64,000 nucleotides of DNA from AP-15 sp963698995 (lineage in GTDB: Bacteria; Pseudomonadota; Alphaproteobacteria; ATCC43930; CGMCC-115725): assembly GCA_963698995.1 (NCBI GenBank), contig CAVOTD010000070.1, positions 31,782-95,781 of the forward strand, in the 5' to 3' direction. Shown piece after piece: positions 8,833 through 17,951 of the stretch. The notes beneath the pieces are model-generated. The model saw nothing but the letters and a program-made list of their open reading frames with translations. It was not told the DNA's origin and made no database searches. The position numbers and the translations under genes are program-made. The number at the start of each line of letters is the position of its first letter. Within the stretch, counting starts at the first letter, position 1.

Positions 8833-10857
8833 TCATGCCCACCCCTCGCGCTCGGCCGCGGTCAGCGGACGCTCCATCTTGGCGTACTCGCTACGGGCGG
8901 CGGCGAGCAGGTGATCCATCCGCACCGGCTCGTCGGCGTCCGCGGCGATGAAAGCGGCGTTCATCGCGATGTTCCGGATATTGCCGCCGGCGATCCGCAA
9001 CTGGGCGAGCTTGGCGTGATCCAAACCCTGGGTGGGTGTCGCCGGCGGAAAGACCCGCTGCCAGATGGCCGTTCTCTGCGGTGCATCCGGGAACGGGAAC
9101 TGCACGACAAAGCGCAAGCGGCGCAAAAAGGCCGGGTCGAGCGCCGAGCGCTGATTGGTCGTCAGAATGGCCAGGCCGCGATACGCTTCCATCCGCTGCA
9201 GCAGATAGCTGACCTCGATGTTGGCATAGCGGTCGTGACTATCCTTGACCTCGCTGCGCTTGCCGAACAGGGCATCGGCTTCGTCGAACAACAGGATGGC
9301 GCCGCTCTCCTCGGCTGCGTCGAAGACCCGCCGCAGGTTCTTTTCGGTTTCCCCGATATACTTGCTGACGACCGATGAAAGATCGATTCGATAAAGGTCG
9401 AGGTGCAGCTCATTGGCGAGCACCTCCGCAGCCATCGTCTTGCCGGTCCCGCTCGGCCCGGCGAACAAGGCGCTGATGCCGAGTCCGCGCGAACTCTTGG
9501 CGGCGAAACCCCAGTGGTCGTAGACCGTGACGCGCCGCCGAAGCTGAACCGCAATCGCCCGAAGGATCTCGGCTTCGGCTTCCGGCAACACCAAATCTTC
9601 CCAGGTACTCGCGGCTTGGACATGTTGCGCCAATACGTCGAGCCGTGCGCGCAGCCGCGCGCGGCACAGTTCCCACAGGGCTGAGAGTTTCTGCTCGGCG
9701 CCGAACGAGGCACCGGCGGACACTTCGGCAGCGATCGAGCGGATGCTCGCCATGGTCATATTGAACTGCGCACAAACCGCGTCGATCGTTGCCGCTTTGC
9801 TATCGGCAATGCCGTTCGCTCCGCCGAGTTCCGCCCGCCAAGCCTCCCGCTGCTCGTGCCGCAGCGGATGGCCGACCTCAAAGGGGACCGAATGCCGTCT
9901 TGGAATCGGCCGGCGCTCGCTCTCGCACAACATTACCAGCCCGTCCAGCAGCTCGGCCAAGCGCCCAGCCGCCGGCAGCTGAGGGCGCGGCTCGATACCC
10001 GGTCCGGCGGCGTCGCCGCCGTCACATTCAATCAGCACGACGCCGATCTCGGCCAGCCGGACTTCGCGCTCGACCAGGCGCAGAAAGGCTTCCAGCTCAT
10101 TAGCGCCGCTCGGGACGAGATCCGCGGCGATGACCGCGATGTGCAATCCGAGGGCCTCCGCCACAAAGGCCGCAATCGGGCGGCAATCTGCTGGATCGCC
10201 ACATAGCTGCACGACCGGGGCGTCTCGCGGGGAAGGCGCTGCCGACCAGATTGCGACGACGCGCGCCGCGACCGCGGCATGCGACGGCGCGAGATCTGGG
10301 CCAGCCGGTTCGAGGGGCCTGACCAAGGCGGCAATCCGCGGGTCGAGATGCGAGATGCCGACGAGATAATGCAACACGCGCTCGTCGATTCGCAACGCCG
10401 CCGTGGTCAAGGTTGAACCGATCGCCGGCTCGATCAGCCGCCATCGCCGCAGCGGTGCATTGGGAGCGAGGGCACTCCAATGGGCGTTGGGAAGGGCCGC
10501 CAAAGCAAGGCTAAAGGTCGGATAGGGGCAAGACGGGTCGCCTTGCACGGCCGCGCAGAGCGGTGCCAATTCCCCGTCGAGCTCGACACCGGCGCAGAGC
10601 AGCAAAATGTCGCGTTCGAAGGGCGATAGCAGGAATGTGCTGATCAGCCGGTCGAGCGCCGGCGCGTCGCCTGCGGCAGCCTGTTCTCCCTCAACGCAGT
10701 GCCGTATGGCGTGCGCGGAAGATGACCGAGGAGGGGTCGCGGCGGCGCCGGCTTTGCGCTCGGCGTGGCAGCGCAGAGTGTGCTTCAGTTCCGCAAGCGC
10801 TTGCACGAGATAGATTTGGTTCTCCGCCGACCAATCGTTTCGTGGTGACGCGACCAT
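8833..10857 (-). CDS. AAA+ ATPase of the eCIS (Afp15/Pvc15-like)
   Basis: A 674-residue ATPase. The first 400 residues form a helical N-terminal region that is poorly conserved in the family. The AAA module follows: Walker A GPSGTGKT near residue 467, Walker B AILLFDEADALFGKR near 522, sensor 1 ILTTNQ, and the Arg-finger region DPAFLRRLRFVVQFPFP. The stretch SEVKDSHDRYANIEVSYLL is typical of the eCIS-associated class. In Afp and PVC particles the equivalent ATPase is required for assembly or cargo loading and is not a recycling ClpV-like enzyme. It lies directly between the DUF4255 gene and the candidate cargo gene, in the usual place. The start ATG at 10857 is the only good one before the conserved region. 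Confidence 0.9.
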   Translation of the reverse strand: MVASPRNDWSAENQIYLVQALAELKHTLRCHAERKAGAAATPPRSSSAHAIRHCVEGEQAAAGDAPALDRLISTFLLSPFERDILLLCAGVELDGELAPLCAAVQGDPSCPYPTFSLALAALPNAHWSALAPNAPLRRWRLIEPAIGSTLTTAALRIDERVLHYLVGISHLDPRIAALVRPLEPAGPDLAPSHAAVAARVVAIWSAAPSPRDAPVVQLCGDPADCRPIAAFVAEALGLHIAVIAADLVPSGANELEAFLRLVEREVRLAEIGVVLIECDGGDAAGPGIEPRPQLPAAGRLAELLDGLVMLCESERRPIPRRHSVPFEVGHPLRHEQREAWRAELGGANGIADSKAATIDAVCAQFNMTMASIRSIAAEVSAGASFGAEQKLSALWELCRARLRARLDVLAQHVQAASTWEDLVLPEAEAEILRAIAVQLRRRVTVYDHWGFAAKSSRGLGISALFAGPSGTGKTMAAEVLANELHLDLYRIDLSSVVSKYIGETEKNLRRVFDAAEESGAILLFDEADALFGKRSEVKDSHDRYANIEVSYLLQRMEAYRGLAILTTNQRSALDPAFLRRLRFVVQFPFPDAPQRTAIWQRVFPPATPTQGLDHAKLAQLRIAGGNIRNIAMNAAFIAADADEPVRMDHLLAAARSEYAKMERPLTAAEREGWA

Positions 10858-10875
10858 CGCAGCCGGGCCTCGTCC

Positions 10876-12150
10876 TCAAACAGTGATGCTGGGCGCGACC
10901 GGCGCCCCGCTCGGGTCGAGATCGAGCGGGCTTTCGGCGCCGTCGATGCGGACACGCACGAGGTAATTCCCCGACGGCAGGCCCTGCAGTGCAAAAATCA
11001 GCGTATCGGTGGCGGTCTCGACGACCCCGGCATCGAACAGTCGAGCGGCCGTCGGTTGCGCCACCTGCAGCAGCTCGAGCAGCGCGCGCTGGCCTTTGGC
11101 AACGGTCGGGCTGACTTGCAGCATCAGGGCATTGCCCGGTGGCGAACCGACCCCGGTCTGCAGGCTGATCGCGTAGCCGGGCGGACTACCAGTTCTCTGA
11201 ATCGTCGGATGGAGAACAAAGGTCGCCGGATCGGACTGAAAGCCCTGTGGGTGCGGTGCGGGAGGCGTGCCCAGCATCAGCGACTGGATTACCTGTACCG
11301 TCTGTACCCCCGCCGTCAGAAACGGCGGTAGCGCCACGATAATTTGCGTATCGCTGGCGACGATCGGGCTCTGCGCGATGCCGCCGATCAAGACTTGCGT
11401 TGATCCAATGGGAGGCGCCCCGCTGCCCGATTGGCTGAGCATAAGGTTGCGGCCGAGCAAAACGATCTCGCTGCCGGGGAGGATCAGTGAATTGCTCCCC
11501 TGGGCCGACAGGATCTGCGTGATCACCGGTTGACGGAACGGCAGGACGTAGAGGTTCGGCGCCAGCACCGGAAGCGGCGGCGGCGGGACTGGGTCATCGG
11601 TCTCGATCAGCACGACACTTCCGACATAGGCGGTCGACAACACATAATCGGTCTTGAGCAGGAAAGACCACAGCTTCGAGAGCTCCTCAAGCGAGAAGGC
11701 GACCGGCGTGAAGCGGACAAGCTCGGCTTGCTGATCGAGATCGGCGCCGTGCAGAAATGCCGTATTCTGTTGCACGCTGGCGATCATGCTGCGGGTCAGC
11801 GTCGGGTGCGCGTGCAGTTGACGAACCACGGCGCCCAACAGGCGCTGCTGCTCGAGGGTGGTGTCATCGCCGTAAAAGCTCAAGAGGTAGTAAAGATCGA
11901 CCGCCGCCTGAGGTCGCTGCAACAACGTTCCGTCGGTTTTGCGGGTCGGCAGATCCGCGTTGCGCAGATAAGGGTTCGGCGCGATTTGATAAAGAAAGAC
12001 GTTGACCCCTACCGTCGGCAGGCCGGCCTGCTGATCCGGCCGGGTGTTGGTGACATGCGGGCTCGACCCGAGATTGATGCCGGTCAACGCCGCTTGCAGC
12101 ACCTGCACCAGGGTCTCGGTGACCGCAGCAATGGCAAGGGCGTTGCTCAT
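10876..12150 (-). CDS. DUF4255 (Pvc16/Afp16 N-terminal domain) protein, putative tail terminator/cap
   Basis: A 424-residue protein beginning MSNALAIAAVTETLVQVLQ, the standard start of the Pvc16 N-terminal domain (DUF4255). The next 180 residues, with NVFLYQIAPNPYLRNADLP, DLYYLLSFYGDD and LGAVVRQLHAHPTL, match that domain. In Afp the equivalent caps the sheath-tube and sets its end. The second half adds an Ig-like or IPT-like region (ILSAQGSNSLILPGSEIVLLGRNL) and a C-terminal strand-rich part ending DLDPSGAPVAPSITV. The frame is open upstream to 12363, but the ATG at 12150 is clearly the family start. It lies between the beta-helix protein and the ATPase. Confidence 0.88.
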   Translation of the reverse strand: MSNALAIAAVTETLVQVLQAALTGINLGSSPHVTNTRPDQQAGLPTVGVNVFLYQIAPNPYLRNADLPTRKTDGTLLQRPQAAVDLYYLLSFYGDDTTLEQQRLLGAVVRQLHAHPTLTRSMIASVQQNTAFLHGADLDQQAELVRFTPVAFSLEELSKLWSFLLKTDYVLSTAYVGSVVLIETDDPVPPPPLPVLAPNLYVLPFRQPVITQILSAQGSNSLILPGSEIVLLGRNLMLSQSGSGAPPIGSTQVLIGGIAQSPIVASDTQIIVALPPFLTAGVQTVQVIQSLMLGTPPAPHPQGFQSDPATFVLHPTIQRTGSPPGYAISLQTGVGSPPGNALMLQVSPTVAKGQRALLELLQVAQPTAARLFDAGVVETATDTLIFALQGLPSGNYLVRVRIDGAESPLDLDPSGAPVAPSITV

Positions 12151-12196
12151 CGAAGTTCTCGCGATCTCGGTCGGCGGTGGTCCATCGGCCCGGCTT

Positions 12197-15100
12197 TCAC
12201 GGCACGATGGAATTGAACGGGACCCAGGTGTTGCCGATCGTTGTCGTGGGGTCGGAGCGCGCCAGCGTACCGAGGTTGGTCGGCCCCAGCAGCGCATTGC
12301 CGACAACCGTGAACAGCGCCACGACAGTGAGTGAATTCGGTATGATGTCCAAGCTCGGCCCATTGGTCACGACCGCGCCCGGGACCGCCGGCTGTCTTAA
12401 TTCGTTGAAGATCAAGTTTGCCGAGACTACCGACCGCTGCTGATTATCGGGAACCACGATCAGCGTCGTCGGCGCCAGCGCATTCTGGCTCCGCAGCCGA
12501 TTGTTTGAGACGGCCAGCGACGTCGTCGTATCGGCGTTGGGCGCAACTGCCCGGTTCGCCAAAACGACAAGCGACGAACTGCCTTGGCCGGACGGAGTGC
12601 CGCCTTGCGGCGGGCTCGAGGGCGGCGAGAGTTGGACCACCGGCAGTATCGTTTCTACTTGGTTGTTTGTGATGAACAGCGAGAAGGCACTCGGTGCGAC
12701 AGCGGCCGGTCCGCCTATGCCAATAATCTCCCTAACTGGGTACAACAGAGCCGGAAGTAACCAGAATATCGGGTATTCCTGAAACGCGGTAATCGCGGCA
12801 AACACCTGACTGTACAAAGTACCCGATGGTCCCAAAGAATTGGTCAACTGTACCCAAAACCCGCCGCCACACTGCGCAACGTTGTTTTCTTCCAACCGCG
12901 CCGTGACCGCGTCGGCCCAGCTGAAGACCGCCCAGGTAAGGTTGTGAAACCGATTGTCTCGAAGCGTAGCATTACCTAATTGGCACGGCGCGCTCTGCTG
13001 GGACTGGGGGGATACATCTACTGCTATTTCCGACAGGCATCCGACCGTCACCACCAGGGGCTGGCGGAAAACGCCGGGACCGGCGGGCACGAGGATGCCG
13101 ACCGGAAGTTGGCTCAAGGCAAGCCGGGCGCTTTCTGCCGTCTCCGGAGATGCGCTGGCTGCGACGCCGGCGTGAAACATTCTTGCCAACTCGGCGGCAT
13201 CGGAAGCGACATTGGGACCGGTCGCGACCGGCTCTGTTGATGCGGTGCCGCGCATCACCGCTCCATCAGCCGCTGCAGAGGCTCTTGCCGGCGCCGCTGA
13301 CTCAGCTGCAAGTCCCGTCCTTTGCGTCGCCACGATCTTGGGGGTAAATGTCGGCGCGACGTCCGAGTCAAAATTGCAGCCCTGAACCGTCACCCCCGAG
13401 CAGTCGCCCTGCAGCAAGATGCCGAGACCCAAAACGTCGACAGAGGGAGGCGAAAGCGAGGCTGAAAGGCGAAAGCCGCAGCGCTCTGCGGTGAAGTTTT
13501 GCGAATTGACGACACGGACGGCAATCATCGCGGCGATGTCGGAGAGGACGCTGGCCGCCACGGCGGCTCCCATCCACTGAGCCCACAGAAGCTGCAACAG
13601 CGACGTGGCGGATTGCGACAAGAATTGGCTCACCGCGACAACCGGCGGTTCGAAACTGATACCGCGCAATGTCACCCCAGCCGCCCCGCTCAGCATGACC
13701 AGGCCGTCGAAAAAAGCGGCGGGAGCGGCGTTCGGTGCCCCTTGGATAGTCACGCCGCCCGTGCAGGCTTCGATCGCCATGCCCGAATGGACCGCCGTCA
13801 AGCGAAGCGACTGGCCGAGCACATAGGTTCCTGGATTGAGGCAGACCCGCACGGCCTGCGCCAGCCCCGCCGCCCGGTCGATGATCGATTGCAGCGTATT
13901 GCTCTGGGTCAGGTCTTCGGGCGAGACGCTGACCGTGCAACAACCCGGCCTGCGTTTGGTCAAGGTCACGAGATTGTCGAATTGGCACCGGCAATCATGG
14001 ACGACCGCCCTCCGCCAGTCGATCACGGCCAGCGGGCAGACCCATTGGCGTGGCCCGTCCGGTGGCTGCGGCGCGATCAATAAACGCTCCGGGTAGACCG
14101 CTTGCGGGGTGCTCGGGCGGACGGCGATCAGCCAGTAGATGCCCGCGGTCAGTGCTTCGTTTTGCGCGACCGAGATGGTTACCTGGACGCCGGTGGTGGT
14201 CTGGTTGGCGGGGTCGATCAGCTCCACCGTGCCGCCCGCCGCGCCGATCGGCAGTTGCGCCTGCCAGACCCGCACGAACAATGGGTTGGGGTCGCTGAGG
14301 TAGTCTTCCGGCAGCGGCGCGTTCAGCACGATGTAGTTCGTCGGGTCGCCCGGCTGGGCCGGACCGTAGGGGCTTGCCAGCGCTGCCAAGACGCCGGTCG
14401 ATTCGGCGACACAGCGCACGATCGTGCGCTGATGCAGCGGGTCGGTGGTGTCGGGGTCGATTTCGAGGACCGCGGCGGTGCGCAATATCTCGACCACCTG
14501 TCCGGTCCCAGGAATATGGAAAGCGTCAGGCGGGTCGCGCGTCAGCTGCAGCATCGTGCCGTTCGGCTTTACGGCGGCGACCCGGTAAAGGAAACTGGCA
14601 TTATCGTATCCCCAGACCAGCACGCGGGGACCCGATGGGTTCGTCGGATCGCTGAGGCCGATCTGGACGCGAATCAGCTGGTTTTCGGCCCCGAGATAAC
14701 CGCCCGTCGCGAGCGGGTCGCAGGGGTCGGTGACGGCTTGCCCTTGGACGAAACTGACCTTGAGTTCGGCCTGCGGCACGAGCGCCAATGATTGAGGATC
14801 GACGAGCTGGCCGCCGGCGCGCCAGCCGTTGACGGCCTGCTGCCAGGCCGCGGTGCAATCCGCGGTCGTGACCGGGAGCCGCTGAACGCGGCGCAGCAGC
14901 CGCAAGCGCTGTGTCGTATCGACCCCGCCGAGCGCCGCGTCGAGCAGATCGGGGTCCTCGACGGCGCCGACCTCCTGCTCGGTGAGATGGAGATATACGA
15001 GCTCATTAGGCGCGAAGGGAAACCGCAGCGGGTCGGTCGGATTGATCCAGTCGGGCTGATCGAAATAGCTGTAGGTGATCGGATGGCCGGGCGGCCGCGC

Positions 15101-15400
15101 CGGAAAGACCGCGCGCTGGCCACCAACATACATTGTGCCGGGCGCGATCAGGAAGTCGAAGCCGTGAGCCGTCGGCGGCGATAGCGATGGCGGGCTCGCC
15201 ACGGGCAGGCTGATCGCGAAGCCGTCATCCGGCGTGCCGCAAGGACCGATGACGTCCAGCGCATCGGCTTCGACACGGCCATCGATAATGTCTTGCAGAG
15301 CATTGAAATCACGGTCGACGATGACGCGGCCCTGCTGCGACACGACACCGGTGTAAGCGTAGTCCCGATCGCTTGTTGATCTGCTCTTGTCACTCGACAT
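12197..15400 (-). CDS. DUF6519 / right-handed beta-helix protein, candidate eCIS fibre or surface appendage
   Basis: A 1067-residue protein, the longest single ORF in the window. It starts at the ATG at 15400 (MSSDKSRSTSDRDYAYTGV), because the next residues (VSQQGRVIVDRDFNALQDI) are the DUF6519 signature. The N-terminal 500 residues cover DUF6519 and include GCCTVSVSPEDLTQSNT near the join. From there sequence changes to a parallel beta-helix style: SIIDRAAGLAQAVRVCLNPG, GVTIQGAPN, GVTLRGISFE, GVTVQGCNFDSDV, NATLRDNRFHNL, LFITNNQVETI, LAVSNNRLRSQ. Such helices are used in phage tailspikes for receptor or glycan binding. Located between the gpI-like baseplate gene and the DUF4255 gene, it may be the host-recognition element, although an interior or cap role is possible. 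Confidence 0.8.
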   Translation of the reverse strand: MSSDKSRSTSDRDYAYTGVVSQQGRVIVDRDFNALQDIIDGRVEADALDVIGPCGTPDDGFAISLPVASPPSLSPPTAHGFDFLIAPGTMYVGGQRAVFPARPPGHPITYSYFDQPDWINPTDPLRFPFAPNELVYLHLTEQEVGAVEDPDLLDAALGGVDTTQRLRLLRRVQRLPVTTADCTAAWQQAVNGWRAGGQLVDPQSLALVPQAELKVSFVQGQAVTDPCDPLATGGYLGAENQLIRVQIGLSDPTNPSGPRVLVWGYDNASFLYRVAAVKPNGTMLQLTRDPPDAFHIPGTGQVVEILRTAAVLEIDPDTTDPLHQRTIVRCVAESTGVLAALASPYGPAQPGDPTNYIVLNAPLPEDYLSDPNPLFVRVWQAQLPIGAAGGTVELIDPANQTTTGVQVTISVAQNEALTAGIYWLIAVRPSTPQAVYPERLLIAPQPPDGPRQWVCPLAVIDWRRAVVHDCRCQFDNLVTLTKRRPGCCTVSVSPEDLTQSNTLQSIIDRAAGLAQAVRVCLNPGTYVLGQSLRLTAVHSGMAIEACTGGVTIQGAPNAAPAAFFDGLVMLSGAAGVTLRGISFEPPVVAVSQFLSQSATSLLQLLWAQWMGAAVAASVLSDIAAMIAVRVVNSQNFTAERCGFRLSASLSPPSVDVLGLGILLQGDCSGVTVQGCNFDSDVAPTFTPKIVATQRTGLAAESAAPARASAAADGAVMRGTASTEPVATGPNVASDAAELARMFHAGVAASASPETAESARLALSQLPVGILVPAGPGVFRQPLVVTVGCLSEIAVDVSPQSQQSAPCQLGNATLRDNRFHNLTWAVFSWADAVTARLEENNVAQCGGGFWVQLTNSLGPSGTLYSQVFAAITAFQEYPIFWLLPALLYPVREIIGIGGPAAVAPSAFSLFITNNQVETILPVVQLSPPSSPPQGGTPSGQGSSSLVVLANRAVAPNADTTTSLAVSNNRLRSQNALAPTTLIVVPDNQQRSVVSANLIFNELRQPAVPGAVVTNGPSLDIIPNSLTVVALFTVVGNALLGPTNLGTLARSDPTTTIGNTWVPFNSIVP

Positions 15401-15449
15401 GGATCGGTCCTTTGCTCCCCTATGCCCGGTCCGGCCGGGCATCATTTTG

Positions 15450-17951
15450 TCAGGTTACGTAAACCAGCACCGGCACCAGCCCGGCAGGCATGAACTCCTG
15501 ATACTTGATCAGCAGTCCACGCTCCTTGACCGGGTTCTTGTCGCGGGCGAAAGCTCCGATCTCCGACCCGTCTTCGGCGCCGGCGGAGATGGTGTTCTGG
15601 GGACTGGCCGAGGCATCGGACTGCATCACGATGGCCGCATCCGCCAATGGCAATAATCGACCGTAGCCGGGCTGCCCGAATGCGATACTCGCGAAGAGCG
15701 GAGCCTGCTGGGGAACCCGTACGCTCTCGAACTTACGCGGCAGCACACTGCCATCGGCCCAGGCGGTAAATCGGACACAGCCATTTTGGGTGTCGTCGAC
15801 CTGCGCCAGATCCTGAAGGATGCATTCGCTCGCCTCCAGGCGATGCGCAATGACGCGGCCCAATATTGTGCAGCGACTGAGAACCACCGTGCCATCGGCC
15901 AAGGCCAGTGCCGCATCGGCGAGCTCGAGCGGAAAGGCGTCCTCCAGCAGCCGACGATTAAGCAGCGGCGTCGCGCCCAGCGCCGGTGATCGCTGCAGCA
16001 GCTGCTGGGTCGCAGCCGCAAGCGGCACGGTGGCAAATACTCCGGCATCGTAGATCGACGTCCCGGCGACGACGGCGTCGATCAGCGAAAGAAGCTCAGG
16101 CAGCAACCCTGTCGAGGGTGGTGAAGCCGAGCCGGGCGGCGACCCCGCGCTGCCCAAAAGCGCCGCAATCTGAGGCGCCAACGCCAATAGATCGATGGAA
16201 ACCGGGTCTTCCGCGAGCTGCAGCCGCCGCTCGAACCGTGCGGGGTCCTTGACGTCGTCGGCGGTCAGCGCACCTTCGCCGCCCGTCGGGATCGCCTGCA
16301 GAATGCTGTTGGTGATCGTCAATGTCTCAACCGAACCGCCATTACGGGTGCGGACGGGTCCGAGGATGCAACGGTCGATGGTGAGGTTCTTCACCGTCCC
16401 CTCTACCCAGAGCCGGGTCGGCACCAGGGGGCGTCCATCGGCGGCGATGACGAAGCGCTCGGCCGGCGGCGACCCCAGATCCGATCCGCCAAGGGGGGCT
16501 TCGCCGCCGGGATCGAGGGTGCAGCAGCTCAACGTCACAGTGTCGAAATCACCGGTCAGCACGATGTCGCCGCCGCTGACGAACAGCCCGTCAAAACCGA
16601 GGCTGCTCGCCGACGCGCCATTGATCCGCCACGGGGCGGGCGGAGCCAGGCGGATCAGCGGGCGCTGGCGATTGTCGGCGCGCAGGGTGAGCTGGCCCGC
16701 GACATCGAGGTCGGGCGCGCCGGCATAGGTCAATGAATCCGCGATGGTGACAGTGCCGCTCGCCGGCACGGCGCCGGGAACGATTAGCGCGTTGCCCCCT
16801 CCAGAGAGGCTGACATTCGGCGGCGGCGTCGCGATCGACAACACGGCCCCGCGACGGTCATAGGGACCGGCGCCGATGTCGGATGAAAATCCGTAGTGGT
16901 AGGTCGCCACCAGATCTGTTTCGCTGGCCGGCGGCGAGATCAAATGCTCGAAACGCCCGCGCTCGGGGCGCAAACGCAGCTGATCGACAGATAAAAGTTC
17001 GATACCAAACGGCTGGGGCAAGGATGTGTTGACGGCCAACGCATCGGGATAGAGATTGACCCCGCCGGTATTCAGCGATCCCGTCAAAGCGGCATCGAGA
17101 AGAATCTGGCTGATCGGGGTGGGCAACTGCGCTTCGACCGGCGAGACCCAGACGCTGCCAAAGGCCGCGCTGCTCCGGCCGGCGGCGAACAGCGGAACGT
17201 CGCGTCCGGTCGGGTCGAAAGTGTACCAGCCGGGGCAGCCCAGGACGGGCACCGGCGTCACCGGCCCCACGCCGTAACTCTTGAGCCGCCACAAGAAGAC
17301 ACCGAGCCGCGGGATATTGTGCCACCCCAGGCGCCCGCGGCCAGCCCGCATGTCGGCAGTGTGGAAGAACTCGTCGAAGGCCGAATGCGCCTTCGAGGCG
17401 CCATAGACATTGCGCAGATCGGCAAATCCGCCAATGCCGGTGCGGGTCACGCTGCCGACCAGACCCTCGGCTCGCTGCAGCTGCGCGATATCGCCCGCCG
17501 CGTATTGACTAAGCCCGATCGCCGGATCCAAGCCATGCCGGGTACGACCCATTCGGCGGAAGAATTCGACGACCTTGGCGTCCCAACCGGTAATGTTGGC
17601 GGCGATCTCCTCGAGGACGGCAAGGGTGCCCTTGCGGCGCCGATAATAGATCGTCTTGGCGACGTCGAGGCGCTGCCCGCGCGCATCGAGGCCCGCCACC
17701 AGATTGGTGTCGAGCAGGTCGCCGATATAGGGAATGACCCAGTCGTCGCAGGTTTCGATCGACTGGTCTTCCCAGAGACGGTCGATGCTGCGGCGCACAA
17801 TCGCCGCCTGGGCGCCAATCCGGTTGACGATTTCGCGCAACGGTCCGTTGGCGCCGAACTGGTCGGTGTCTTCGGCGCGATACACTGCCGGCAGCAGGTT
17901 CCACAGCTTGTCGGCGTAGTAGACTTCATAATGGTCCGGCACGTTGCTCAT
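15450..17951 (-). CDS. Phage tail protein I (gpI)-like baseplate protein with large C-terminal extension
   Basis: An 833-residue protein. Residues 1 to about 200 match the gpI-like family of eCIS and phage tails: YYADKLWNLLPAVYRAED, then IETCDDWVIPYIGDLL and ARGQRLDVAKTIYYRRRKGT. The rest is strand-rich sequence with repeated Gly/Ser/Pro stretches and parts such as LTYAGAPDLDVAGQLTLRAD and VKNLTIDRCILGPVRTRN that resemble beta-helix turns. In phage the gpI protein bridges baseplate wedge and fibre, so the extension may hold or be part of a fibre. It overlaps the upstream baseplate gene by 4 bases (ATGA), so translation is coupled. Confidence 0.8.
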   Translation of the reverse strand: MSNVPDHYEVYYADKLWNLLPAVYRAEDTDQFGANGPLREIVNRIGAQAAIVRRSIDRLWEDQSIETCDDWVIPYIGDLLDTNLVAGLDARGQRLDVAKTIYYRRRKGTLAVLEEIAANITGWDAKVVEFFRRMGRTRHGLDPAIGLSQYAAGDIAQLQRAEGLVGSVTRTGIGGFADLRNVYGASKAHSAFDEFFHTADMRAGRGRLGWHNIPRLGVFLWRLKSYGVGPVTPVPVLGCPGWYTFDPTGRDVPLFAAGRSSAAFGSVWVSPVEAQLPTPISQILLDAALTGSLNTGGVNLYPDALAVNTSLPQPFGIELLSVDQLRLRPERGRFEHLISPPASETDLVATYHYGFSSDIGAGPYDRRGAVLSIATPPPNVSLSGGGNALIVPGAVPASGTVTIADSLTYAGAPDLDVAGQLTLRADNRQRPLIRLAPPAPWRINGASASSLGFDGLFVSGGDIVLTGDFDTVTLSCCTLDPGGEAPLGGSDLGSPPAERFVIAADGRPLVPTRLWVEGTVKNLTIDRCILGPVRTRNGGSVETLTITNSILQAIPTGGEGALTADDVKDPARFERRLQLAEDPVSIDLLALAPQIAALLGSAGSPPGSASPPSTGLLPELLSLIDAVVAGTSIYDAGVFATVPLAAATQQLLQRSPALGATPLLNRRLLEDAFPLELADAALALADGTVVLSRCTILGRVIAHRLEASECILQDLAQVDDTQNGCVRFTAWADGSVLPRKFESVRVPQQAPLFASIAFGQPGYGRLLPLADAAIVMQSDASASPQNTISAGAEDGSEIGAFARDKNPVKERGLLIKYQEFMPAGLVPVLVYVT

